DNA from: JBFWQM01 sp050249455
Lineage (GTDB): Bacteria > Pseudomonadota > Alphaproteobacteria > MPNO01 > VGEU01
DNA: 64,000 nt
NCBI GenBank assembly: GCA_050249455.1
Contig: JBFWQM010000003.1
Coordinates: 1-64,000, forward strand
Reading direction: 5' to 3'
In this document: piece by piece, positions 25,491 to 32,831 of the stretch
How the letters are laid out: the number at the start of each line of letters is the position of its first letter
Position numbering within the stretch: the stretch's first letter is position 1
The notes under the pieces: model-generated
The model's input: the letters and a program-made list of their open reading frames with translations, nothing else
Told to the model about the DNA's origin: nothing
Databases searched by the model: none
Made by a program: the position numbers and the translations under genes

Positions 25491-25894
25491 TCCTCGGCAT
25501 CGGCAACGACATCATCGACATCGGGCGCATCGAGCGCACCATCGCGCGCTTCGGCGACCGCTTCCTGGCGCGCGTCTTCACCGACGTCGAGCGCGCCCGC
25601 TCCGACCGGCGCGCCAACCGCGCCGCGTCCTACGCCAAGCGCTACGCCGCCAAGGAGGCGTGCTCCAAGGCGCTCGGCACCGGCTTCCGCCAGGGCGTGT
25701 TCTGGCGCGACATGGGGGTGGTCAACCTGCGCACCGGGCGGCCGACGTTGCTGCTGACCGGCGGGGCCGCGGCGCGGCTGTCCGCCATGACGCCGCCGGG
25801 CATGACCGCCGAGATCCACCTGACGCTGACCGACGAGCCGCCGCTCGCGCAGGCGATCGTGCTGATCACCGCGCTGCGCGGGCCCGGCGGTTGA
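25487..25894 (+). CDS. acpS: holo-[acyl-carrier-protein] synthase
   Basis: This 135-residue enzyme transfers 4'-phosphopantetheine from CoA to acyl carrier protein. The family signatures are GIGNDIIDIGRIE with the metal-binding aspartate and KRYAAKEACSKALGTG with the catalytic glutamate. The ATG overlaps the pdxJ stop (ATGA). It is followed by lepB after about 117 bp. Confidence 0.95.
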   Translation: MILGIGNDIIDIGRIERTIARFGDRFLARVFTDVERARSDRRANRAASYAKRYAAKEACSKALGTGFRQGVFWRDMGVVNLRTGRPTLLLTGGAAARLSAMTPPGMTAEIHLTLTDEPPLAQAIVLITALRGPGG

Positions 25895-25983
25895 CGGCGC
25901 GCGGTCGGGTTGCCACTTGACAGCCTGTGGAGCCGCTGGCTTGATCGGTCCGGCCCGGCCCGGAGGTCGCCAGCGCGCGTAAG

Positions 25984-25996
25984 ATTCTTGAAGAAT
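25984..25996. promoter_or_regulatory. small perfect dyad upstream of lepB
   Basis: ATTCTTGAAGAAT is a perfect palindrome around a central G. It lies 16 bp before the chosen lepB start in the acpS-lepB gap. It could be an operator or a chance dyad; a longer lepB frame would run through it. Confidence 0.25.
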
Positions 25997-26011
25997 TCCA
26001 CGTACCCTCTG

Positions 26012-26752
26012 ATGACAGCAAAAAAACAAGGCGGGCTCTGGGAGACCGTCAAGACGGTGATCTACGCCGTCCTGATCGCGCTCGTCATCCGTACCGTGGC
26101 GTTCGAGCCGTTCAATATTCCTTCCGGGTCGATGATCCCGTCGCTGCTGATCGGCGACTACTTGTTCGTCTCCAAGTATTCCTACGGCTACAGCCGGTAT
26201 TCCATGCCGCTGGGCCTGCCGCTGTTCAGCGGCCGCGTGTTCAAGGGCGAGCCGGAGCGCGGCGACATCGCCGTGTTCAAGCTGCCCAGCGACAACAAGA
26301 CCGACTACATCAAGCGGATCGTCGGGCTGCCCGGCGACCGCATCCAGATGAAGCAGGGCCGCCTCTACATCAACGACGCGCTGGTCGAGCGCCGCCGGGT
26401 CGAGGACTACATCGAGACCGACCGGTTCGGGAACGTCGTGCGCACGCCGCAATACGTCGAGACGCTGCCGAACGGGCGCCAGCACCGCATCCTGGAGATC
26501 AGCGACAACGGCGCGCTCGACAACACCGGCGTCTTCGTCGTGCCGAAGAACCACTACTTCGCGATGGGCGACAACCGCGACAACTCGCTCGACAGCCGGG
26601 TGCTCAACGGCGTCGGCTACGTGCCGGCCGAGAACCTGGTCGGCCGCGCCGAGATCCTGTTCTTCTCCACCAACGGCAGCGCGAGCCTGTGGGAATTCTG
26701 GAAGTGGCCGGGGGCGATTCGCTTCGGGCGGTTCTTCCAAACTCTCTCCTAG
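26012..26752 (+). CDS. lepB: signal peptidase I
   Basis: This 246-residue inner-membrane serine protease removes signal peptides from exported preproteins. A single membrane segment spans about residues 12-31. The catalytic serine is S40 in IPSGSMIPSL and the general-base lysine is K101 in DYIKRIVGLPGDRI. The late GDNRDNSLDSR box is intact. The ATG at 26012 gives a normal N-terminus, though the ribosome-binding site is poor; an alternative upstream start would add 34 residues. The stop codon shares one base with the rnc GTG start. Confidence 0.95.
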   Translation: MTAKKQGGLWETVKTVIYAVLIALVIRTVAFEPFNIPSGSMIPSLLIGDYLFVSKYSYGYSRYSMPLGLPLFSGRVFKGEPERGDIAVFKLPSDNKTDYIKRIVGLPGDRIQMKQGRLYINDALVERRRVEDYIETDRFGNVVRTPQYVETLPNGRQHRILEISDNGALDNTGVFVVPKNHYFAMGDNRDNSLDSRVLNGVGYVPAENLVGRAEILFFSTNGSASLWEFWKWPGAIRFGRFFQTLS

Positions 26753-27450
26753 TGCCCGACCGTCCGCCGCTCGACGAGCTGATGACCGCGCTGGGGCACC
26801 GCTTCGCGGCGCCCGAGATGCTGGAGCGCGCCGTCAGCCATTCCAGCGCCTCGGACGACCGCGCCGCGCCGATGAGCTACGAGCGGCTGGAATTCCTCGG
26901 CGACCGCGTGCTGTCGCTGGTGGTCACAGAGATGCTGTTCCGCCGCTTCGAGCACGAGCGCGAGGGGCCGCTGGCCCGGCGCCTCGCGGCGCTGGTCGAC
27001 CGCGACAGCCTGGTGGCGGTGGCGCGCGAGATCGGCCTCGGCCGGTTCATCAAGATGTCGATGGGCGAGGTGCAGGCCGGCACGCGCGACCAGCCGACGG
27101 TGATCGCCGACGCCTGCGAGGCGGTGATCGGCGCGCTCTACCTCGACGGCGGGCTGCCGGCGGCGGCGCAGTTCATCGAGCGTCTGTGGTCGCCGATGGT
27201 GACGCCCGAGCCGCCGCGCGATCCCAAGACGACTCTGCAGGAATGGGCCCAGGCCGGGCGGCGGAAGCTGCCGCGCTACCGCGTGGTCGACGTCTCCGGC
27301 CCGCCGCACAACCCGCTGTTCACCGTGGAGGTGCGTGTCGATCCGCTGCCGACGGTGACCGCGCAGGGCAGTTCCAAGCGGGTGGCGGAGCAGGCCGCGG
27401 CGCAGCAGCTCTTGGCGCTGATCGAGCGGCACGAAACCGATGGCGGATGA
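26752..27450 (+). CDS. rnc: ribonuclease III
   Basis: A 232-residue double-strand-specific endoribonuclease that processes rRNA precursors and structured mRNAs. The catalytic signature ERLEFLGDRVLSLVV and the second metal-site helix DACEAVIGALYLDGG are intact. A C-terminal dsRNA-binding domain runs from TLQEWAQAGRRKLPRY to the KRVAEQAAAQQLL helix. The GTG start at 26752 overlaps the lepB stop (TAGTG), and the end overlaps era by 11 bp. The lepB-rnc-era order is classical. Confidence 0.95.
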   Translation: MPDRPPLDELMTALGHRFAAPEMLERAVSHSSASDDRAAPMSYERLEFLGDRVLSLVVTEMLFRRFEHEREGPLARRLAALVDRDSLVAVAREIGLGRFIKMSMGEVQAGTRDQPTVIADACEAVIGALYLDGGLPAAAQFIERLWSPMVTPEPPRDPKTTLQEWAQAGRRKLPRYRVVDVSGPPHNPLFTVEVRVDPLPTVTAQGSSKRVAEQAAAQQLLALIERHETDGG

Positions 27451-28357
27451 TCCGCGCCGCGCCGGCTTCGTCGCCGTGGTCGGCGCGCCGAACGCCGGCA
27501 AGTCCACCCTGGTCAACCAGCTCGTCGGCGCCAAGGTCACCATCGTCACGCCGAAGGCGCAGACCACCCGCGCGCGCATCCTCGCGATCTGCGTCGAAGG
27601 CGACAGCCAGATCGTCTTCGTCGATACGCCCGGCATCTTCGCGCCGCGCCGACGGCTCGACCGCGCGATGGTCGCCGCCGCCTGGACCGGCGCCGGCGAC
27701 GCCGACGAGGTCGTGCTGGTCGTCGACGCCACCGCCCGGGTCGGCGAGGTCATCGACCGCATCGTCGCGGGGCTGCGCAAGGCCGGTCGCCCGGCTGTCC
27801 TGGTCCTCAACAAGATCGACCTGATCAAGCGCGAGAAGCTGCTCGGCCTCGCCAGCCGCTTCGATGCCGAAGGCGTGTTCACCGACATATTCATGGTCTC
27901 GGCGCTGACCGGCGACGGCGTCGCCGACCTGCGCCGTACGCTGGCGGCGCGGCTGCCGGAAGGGCCCTGGCTCTACCCCGAGGACCAGCTCAGCGACATC
28001 AACGACCGGCTGTTCGCCGCGGAGATCACCCGCGAGCAGCTCTTCCTGAAGCTGTACCAGGAAGTGCCGTACTCGCTGACCGTCGAGACCGAGGAGTGGG
28101 AGGAGTTCCGCGACGGAAGCGTACGGGTCAAGCAGGCGATCCTGGTCGAGCGCGACACCCAGCGCGCCATCGTGCTCGGCAAGGGCGGCCACACCATCAA
28201 GACGATCGGCGCCGCCGCCCGCGCCGAGCTGGAGGGCCACTTCGGCCGCAAGGTCCACCTGCTGCTGGAGGTCCTGGTCCGCGCCAACTGGGCCGAGGAC
28301 CCGGAGCATTACGACGCTATCGGCCTCGAGTACGAGCCGGACCGGAAGCGGAAGTAG
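27440..28357 (+). CDS. era: GTPase Era
   Basis: This 305-residue GTPase binds 16S rRNA and the 30S subunit during ribosome maturation. The G1 loop GAPNAGKST lies at residues 15-23, G3 is DTPG, and G4 is NKID. The C-terminal KH domain contains LGKGGHTIKTIG. It overlaps rnc by 11 bp. The usual recO neighbour is not adjacent but lies 8 kb downstream. Confidence 0.96.
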   Translation: MADDPRRAGFVAVVGAPNAGKSTLVNQLVGAKVTIVTPKAQTTRARILAICVEGDSQIVFVDTPGIFAPRRRLDRAMVAAAWTGAGDADEVVLVVDATARVGEVIDRIVAGLRKAGRPAVLVLNKIDLIKREKLLGLASRFDAEGVFTDIFMVSALTGDGVADLRRTLAARLPEGPWLYPEDQLSDINDRLFAAEITREQLFLKLYQEVPYSLTVETEEWEEFRDGSVRVKQAILVERDTQRAIVLGKGGHTIKTIGAAARAELEGHFGRKVHLLLEVLVRANWAEDPEHYDAIGLEYEPDRKRK

Positions 28358-28425
28358 CGCGCGCCTTGCCGCCCGCCGCGCGCGGAGGCACCATCGCCGG
28401 GCTGTACCGGACGGGGAGGGGACGC

Positions 28426-29364
28426 GTGGCCGCGAAATTCGGGTACCTGCTGCCGACCCGCGAGCGGGTGATGGAGGGCAAGCCGGCCGCTTTGCCGCTG
28501 CTGGACCTTGCCGTGCGCGCGGAGACGATCGGCCTCGACTCGGTCTGGATCGGCGACTCGCTGATCGACCGGCCGCGGCACGAGCCGCTGACGATGCTGG
28601 CCGCGGTGGCGGCGCGGACGCGCAAGGTAGCGCTCGGCACCGCCGTGTTGCTGCCGGCGCTGCGTAACCCGGTGGTGCTGGCGCACCTGGCGGCCACGGT
28701 CGACCAGATCAGCGAGGGGCGCCTGATCCTCGGCATCGGGATCAGCGTCGACCAGCCGCGCATGCGCGCCGAGTTCGAGGCCGCCGGCGTGCCGTTCGAC
28801 AAGCGCGTCGGGCGCATCCTCGAAGGGATGCGGCTGTGCCGCGCGCTGTGGACCGGCGACAAGGTCGACTGGGACGGCCGCTGGCACCTGGAGGGCGCGC
28901 AGATCGGCCCGGTGCCGCACCGGCCCGGCGGGCCGCCGATCTGGATGGGCGGCTCCTCGCCCGGCAGCATCCAGCGCGCCGGCAAGTATTTCGACGGCTG
29001 GTTTCCGATCTCGCCGCCGCCGGCAAAATTCGCGGCGCAGTGGGCGGAGGTGCAGCAGGTGGCGCGCGATGCGGGCCGCGACCCGGCGGCGCTGACCGGC
29101 GCGATCTACCTGACGGTGTGCGTCGACGAGGACGCCGCGCGCGCCGAGGCGCGGATCGGCGACTTCCTGGAGAGCTACTATCCCGGCCGCGGCGCGTTCA
29201 TGAAGCGGGCCCAGTCGTGGTACGCCGGGCCCAAGGCCGGCGCGGTCGACTGGCTCGCCGCCTACATCGCCGGCGGCGCCAGCCACTTCATCATCCGCTT
29301 CCCCGGCGACCACGAGCGCCACCTCGACGTGCTGGCCGACATCCGCGTACAGCTCGCCGGATAG
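28426..29364 (+). CDS. LLM class flavin-dependent oxidoreductase
   Basis: A 312-residue luciferase-like TIM-barrel monooxygenase or dehydrogenase that uses FMN or F420. The N-terminal FGYLLPTRERVM and AETIGLDSVWIGDSL, the substrate region GTAVLLPALRNPVVLAHLAA and LILGIGISVD are typical. The GTG at 28426 is chosen because GGGGAGGGGA lies just upstream. It follows era after 68 bp and is convergent with apbE, with a long stem-loop between them. The substrate is unknown. Confidence 0.86.
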   Translation: MAAKFGYLLPTRERVMEGKPAALPLLDLAVRAETIGLDSVWIGDSLIDRPRHEPLTMLAAVAARTRKVALGTAVLLPALRNPVVLAHLAATVDQISEGRLILGIGISVDQPRMRAEFEAAGVPFDKRVGRILEGMRLCRALWTGDKVDWDGRWHLEGAQIGPVPHRPGGPPIWMGGSSPGSIQRAGKYFDGWFPISPPPAKFAAQWAEVQQVARDAGRDPAALTGAIYLTVCVDEDAARAEARIGDFLESYYPGRGAFMKRAQSWYAGPKAGAVDWLAAYIAGGASHFIIRFPGDHERHLDVLADIRVQLAG

Positions 29365-29405
29365 GCGCAAGCGTCCCGCAACGCGCGTCCGCAGGCCGGC
29401 AGCCG

Positions 29406-29452
29406 CCCACCTCTCCCTCCCCATCGATTCGCGACGGGGAGGAAGAGGTGGG
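29406..29452. terminator. long stem-loop between convergent genes (probable bidirectional terminator)
   Basis: A 17-nt arm (29406-29422, CCCACCTCTCCCTCCCC) pairs with 29436-29452 with one mismatch around a 13-nt loop. Outside it, GCAGCC and GGCTGC extend the symmetry loosely. The element lies between the LLM oxidoreductase gene (ends 29364) and apbE (ends 29491), so it can stop transcription from both sides. There is no poly-T tract. It could also be a dispersed intergenic repeat. Confidence 0.6.
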
Positions 29453-29490
29453 CAGCCTCGGCGTTCGCTCGCGAGGCGTTCTCCGCGGCG

Positions 29491-30489
29491 TCAGTCCAGC
29501 ATCGCGAGGAACGCCGGCGTCATCGTTTCTGGCAGGCGATCGCCGCCGCCGTCGCGCGCGACGAACAGCGCGGCGATGCCGCGGGCGCAGGCGAAGTCGT
29601 AGCCCGCCTGCGGCCCCAGCACGGTCAGCGCCGTCGCCAGCGCGTCGGCCTGCATGCACGACGGGTGCAGAACCGTCACCGCGACCAGCCCGTGCGACAC
29701 CGGCCGCCCGGTGCGGGGGTCGATGGTGTGGGCGTAGCGGATGCCGCCCGAGTCGAAGAAGCGGCGATAGTCGCCCGACGTGGCGACGGCGAGGCCGTGC
29801 AGCGCGACGATGGTCTCGGGCATGTCGGCGCGCGGGCGGTCCGGCGCGACCCACCACGGCTTGCCGTCGGGCTTGGTCCCGGCGCCGCGCAGCTCGCCGC
29901 CGACCTCCACCAGGTAGCAGGTCAGGCCGGCATCGCGCAGGCAATCGGCGACCGCGTCGACGCCGAAGCCCTTGGCGATCGCGGACAGGTCGAGGCGGAC
30001 GCCGCCCGGCTGGCGCGCCCGCCGTCGCGCCGCATCGATCTCGAGCCGTGCCCAGCCGACCGGCCCGGCGACCGCCTCGATCGCCGCCGCCGGCGGCGGC
30101 TCGGTGCGCCGGCCCGCGGGCCCGAAGCCCCACAGGTCGACCAGCGGACCGACTGTAGGGTCGAACGCTCCGTCCGTCTCGCGCGCCAGCGCCAGCGCGG
30201 CTGTCAGGACGGCGAGGAATTCCTCGGGCAGGGCCAGCCATGTGCCGGCCGGCGCGGCGTTGAACCGCGACAAGTCGGAGTCGGGCCGATAGGTGCTCAT
30301 CTGCGCCACGACGCGGTCGAGCGCGTGCTGGATGCGCGCGCGCAGAGCGACGAAGTCGATGTCGGGCGGCGCGGCGACGCGGACCGTCCACGTCGTCCCC
30401 ATCGTCTCGCCGACCAGTGTCGCCACTCGCGCGCCGGCCGCCGGTGCGTCCGGCGGCGCGGCGAGCGCGGGGACCGCGACGCGCCGCAC
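29491..30489 (-). CDS. apbE: FAD:protein FMN transferase (ApbE)
   Basis: This 332-residue enzyme moves FMN from FAD onto a threonine or serine of a target protein, usually outside the cytoplasm. The signature motifs are GETMGTTWTV, DLSAIAKGFGVDAVAD, VEVGGELRGAG, HTIDPRTGRPV and ADALATALTVLG, all in order. It starts at GTG 5 bp after the DUF4198 gene, with only a short uncharged N-terminus and no clear signal peptide or lipobox. It is the last gene of the PepSY-DUF2271-DUF4198-ApbE operon. The DUF2271 protein two genes upstream carries a matching acceptor motif, so it is the likely substrate. Confidence 0.93.
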   Translation of the reverse strand: MRRVAVPALAAPPDAPAAGARVATLVGETMGTTWTVRVAAPPDIDFVALRARIQHALDRVVAQMSTYRPDSDLSRFNAAPAGTWLALPEEFLAVLTAALALARETDGAFDPTVGPLVDLWGFGPAGRRTEPPPAAAIEAVAGPVGWARLEIDAARRRARQPGGVRLDLSAIAKGFGVDAVADCLRDAGLTCYLVEVGGELRGAGTKPDGKPWWVAPDRPRADMPETIVALHGLAVATSGDYRRFFDSGGIRYAHTIDPRTGRPVSHGLVAVTVLHPSCMQADALATALTVLGPQAGYDFACARGIAALFVARDGGGDRLPETMTPAFLAMLD

Positions 30490-30494
30490 GGCGA

Positions 30495-31316
30495 CTACTG
30501 CGGCAGGACCTCCAACGTCGCGGTATAGGCGGCGCGCCGGCGGGCGTTCTTGATCTCGCTCTTGTCGTCCTGGACCGAGGCGTTGATCCAGTACATGCCG
30601 GGCTGCGTCCAGCTCAGCTCGATCTTGCCTTCCTCGTCGGTGGTGTAGGTCTTCTCGTGAAGGTTGTCGCGGTAGCGGATGCCGCCCGGGATCACGGTCA
30701 CCTTGAGGCCGGCGGTCGGCTTGCCGTCGAGCAGCATGCGGAACGTCGCCGGCTCGCCGACGACGAGGTCGTTGGGATGCGTCACCGGCAACAGCTCCAG
30801 CCCTTCGTTGGTCGGCTTCAGCACCGTGTCGGTCGGCTTGCCGTTGGTGACGAACACCTCCAGCCGGCCTTGCATCTGGGTGACGCGCAGGTCCTCGGCA
30901 TTGGCCGGCACTTCCTTGGCGTAGTTCGCGGCGGTGCCGCGCCAGCGCTTCTGCTGGCCGTCCACCTTGTAGCTGGCGAACATGCCGCTGTTCAGGATCG
31001 CGATCTTGTAGGTGCCCTTCTGCTTGAGCTGCACGTCGAAGGTGCTGCGGTACTTGCCAGTGCTCTGGTTCTCCGCCGTCGTCGCCGTGCCGTCCGGCGC
31101 CACGACGGCGAGGTTGTCGAGGCGCATCGGCACGTGCTCGAAATAGAACAGGTCGTTGGACACCGCCGCGTCGACGGTGACCCACAGGTTGTCGCCGGAC
31201 ACCACCGTCGCCGACGGCAGCAGCCATTGCCGGTGCGCCTGCGCGCCCGACAGCGGCAGGCAGGCGGCGATCGCCAGGAGCAGGATCTTGGCAGGCGTCT
31301 TCATCGCGGTCCTCAT
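30495..31316 (-). CDS. DUF4198 domain-containing periplasmic protein
   Basis: A 273-residue exported protein of the DUF4198 family. A signal peptide (KILLLAIAACLPLSG, cut after AQA) is followed by the hallmark AHRQWLLPSATVV, then beta-sandwich segments. The C-terminal half has carboxypeptidase-regulatory-like repeats (DGKPTAGLKVTVIPGG, DEEGKIEL). Family members are found next to metal-uptake and PepSY genes and are often linked to nickel, cobalt or iron handling; direct function is not established. Two overlapping ATGs (31316 and 31304) both have good ribosome-binding sites. It lies between the DUF2271 and apbE genes. Confidence 0.88.
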   Translation of the reverse strand: MRTAMKTPAKILLLAIAACLPLSGAQAHRQWLLPSATVVSGDNLWVTVDAAVSNDLFYFEHVPMRLDNLAVVAPDGTATTAENQSTGKYRSTFDVQLKQKGTYKIAILNSGMFASYKVDGQQKRWRGTAANYAKEVPANAEDLRVTQMQGRLEVFVTNGKPTDTVLKPTNEGLELLPVTHPNDLVVGEPATFRMLLDGKPTAGLKVTVIPGGIRYRDNLHEKTYTTDEEGKIELSWTQPGMYWINASVQDDKSEIKNARRRAAYTATLEVLPQ

Positions 31317-31335
31317 GGTCGGGTCCCCCAGGATT

Positions 31336-31848
31336 CTACGGCTTGAGGTCGAGGGCGAGGGCGCCGAGCTCGTGCTCGCCCTTCGCGGTCAGGCTTTGCG
31401 CCGCCTTGGGCGGCCACTGGAACGGGATGCGCAGCAGCTCGCGGCCGCCGACCTCGCGCGCGGCCTCGACGACCAGTTTGTATTCGCCGGGCGGCAGCTC
31501 CTTGAGCGGCGCCTTCGCGTCGGAGAAGGTGAGGGTGTGGTCGCCCGGCGCGCGCGTCGCGCCGGTGATGCCGTCCACCGGCATCCGCAGGTCGCGGCCG
31601 GTGCGCCGCCACCACTGGCGCATGTCCTTGAGCCAGGTGGTGCCCTCGTTGTTCTTGAGCTTGACGTCGTACCAGACCATCAGGTTGGCGGCGACGCTCT
31701 GGTCGGCGCGTTCCACCCACATCGCGACGTAGGGCTTGTGGTACTCGGCGACGGTCAGCCGCGGGATCTCGACCTTCAGCGACAGGTCCGCCGCGGCGGC
31801 CGGCGTCACGATCAGCGCGGTCACGGCGATGGGAAGCGCAGGACGCAT
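31336..31848 (-). CDS. DUF2271 protein with ApbE flavinylation motif
   Basis: A 170-residue exported protein of the DUF2271 family. A signal peptide (MRPALPIAVTALIVTPAAAA) leads to a short beta-rich domain (AEYHKPYVAMWVE, MVWYDVKLKNNEG). The sequence DGITGAT at residues 92-98 matches the acceptor consensus of ApbE, which attaches FMN to the last threonine (T98 here). It is therefore probably a covalent periplasmic flavoprotein, able to take electrons from the PepSY membrane protein encoded immediately upstream. The ATG at 31848 is 11 bp after the PepSY gene. The start is secure because the signal peptide begins there. Confidence 0.88.
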   Translation of the reverse strand: MRPALPIAVTALIVTPAAAADLSLKVEIPRLTVAEYHKPYVAMWVERADQSVAANLMVWYDVKLKNNEGTTWLKDMRQWWRRTGRDLRMPVDGITGATRAPGDHTLTFSDAKAPLKELPPGEYKLVVEAAREVGGRELLRIPFQWPPKAAQSLTAKGEHELGALALDLKP

Positions 31849-31859
31849 CAAATGCCTCG

Positions 31860-32573
31860 TCAGTGGATGAACAGGATGGCCAGCGCCGCCGGGATCAGCA
31901 GGCCGAGCCCGGTGATCGGCCACGTGGCGGGCCGGTTGCCGGCATGGAGCTGGAGGAGGAGGAGGCCGGTCGCGCAGAACACCAGGCACGCGACGGCGAA
32001 GATGTCGATGAACCAGCTCCACACGATGCCGGTGTGGCGACCCTTGTGCAGGTCGTTCAGATAGGCGATCCAGCCACGGTCGGTCTTCTCGTAGGTCGCC
32101 TCGCCGGTCTGCAGGTCGATGCGCAGCCAGGCGTCGCCGCCCGGCCGCGGCAGGCCGAGATAGACCTCGTCGTCCGACCAGTCGGGCGTGACGCCGGCGA
32201 TGTCGACCGAAAGCGCGCGGGCCGCCCATTCGCCCGCCTGCGCGGGGATCGGGCCCTCGGCGTCGGCGGCGTCCTTCAGCGTCGTCTTCAGCGCATCCGG
32301 CAACGTCGCGGTGCGCGTCGTCACGGTCGGCGTCGCCCCGATCGAGCCGGCATGGTTCAGCGTGATGCCGGTGGCGGCGAACAGGATCATGCCCACCAGG
32401 CACAGCGCCGAGCTCATCCAGTGCCAGGTGTGGAGCTGCTTCAGCCAGAAGGTCCGGCGCCCCTTGGCGCCGCGCGAGCGGCGCGCGCCGCCGGCTGCCG
32501 CCGCCGAGCGCAGCGATGCCGCAGTCGTCCCAGGGACGGCGGCAGGACGGCGTTCGTGGTCGGTGGCGAGCAA
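31860..32573 (-). CDS. PepSY-associated membrane protein
   Basis: This 237-residue inner-membrane protein has the PepSY-associated helix architecture. A first membrane segment (SSALCLVGMILFAATGITLNH) is followed by a periplasmic PepSY-type domain with ETEK-like strands, and then by DLHKGRHTGIVWSWFID, which precedes two more helices. Histidines in the HTWHW and LHKGRHT segments could bind haem, as in related transmembrane electron carriers. The frame begins at a TTG with weak GGA upstream; no in-frame ATG is available. It is the first gene of the operon with DUF2271, DUF4198 and apbE, and a Fur-like box lies in front of it. Confidence 0.85.
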   Translation of the reverse strand: MLATDHERRPAAVPGTTAASLRSAAAAGGARRSRGAKGRRTFWLKQLHTWHWMSSALCLVGMILFAATGITLNHAGSIGATPTVTTRTATLPDALKTTLKDAADAEGPIPAQAGEWAARALSVDIAGVTPDWSDDEVYLGLPRPGGDAWLRIDLQTGEATYEKTDRGWIAYLNDLHKGRHTGIVWSWFIDIFAVACLVFCATGLLLLQLHAGNRPATWPITGLGLLIPAALAILFIH

Positions 32574-32612
32574 ACGGGACGATCCGATGAGAGCGAAGCG
32601 GCGGCTGGCGCC

Positions 32613-32642
32613 ACCATAATGTTATTGCGACTTATTCGCAAT
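32613..32642 (-). promoter_or_regulatory. promoter with overlapping Fur-like palindrome (PepSY-apbE operon)
   Basis: On the minus strand TTGCGA (32641-32636) and TATGGT (32618-32613) are spaced 17 bp apart and look like -35 and -10 elements. The -35 lies inside a 19-bp palindrome at 32624-32642 with perfect 7-bp arms (ATTGCGA/TCGCAAT). The core fits the 7-1-7 type of box bound by Fur-family regulators (TGCGAAT-A-AGTCGCA with one mismatch). Binding would block the promoter, so the operon is probably induced by iron limitation. The rest of the gap, 32643-32831, shows nothing I can interpret. Confidence 0.6.
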
Positions 32643-32831
32643 TGGTAACTGGTGCGACGTTTCCGCCGCCCAGACCCCGCGACACACACGCGCCGCCGCG
32701 CCCATTCCGTCGCGCCGGGCAGGAGAATTTTGCAAGACCGCGCCGATTCGAAAGCCGAACCGGAAACGCCGTCGGCAGCGCATTCCGGGCGTTGAACCCG
32801 GTGCGTCGCCCCGCGCCTTCGGCGTCCGCCG

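Noticed and set aside
32643..32831. Possible small RNA or gene between the Fur-like box and phoD
   Set aside because: No promoter-terminator pair, no conserved-looking frame and no inverted repeat could be recognised.
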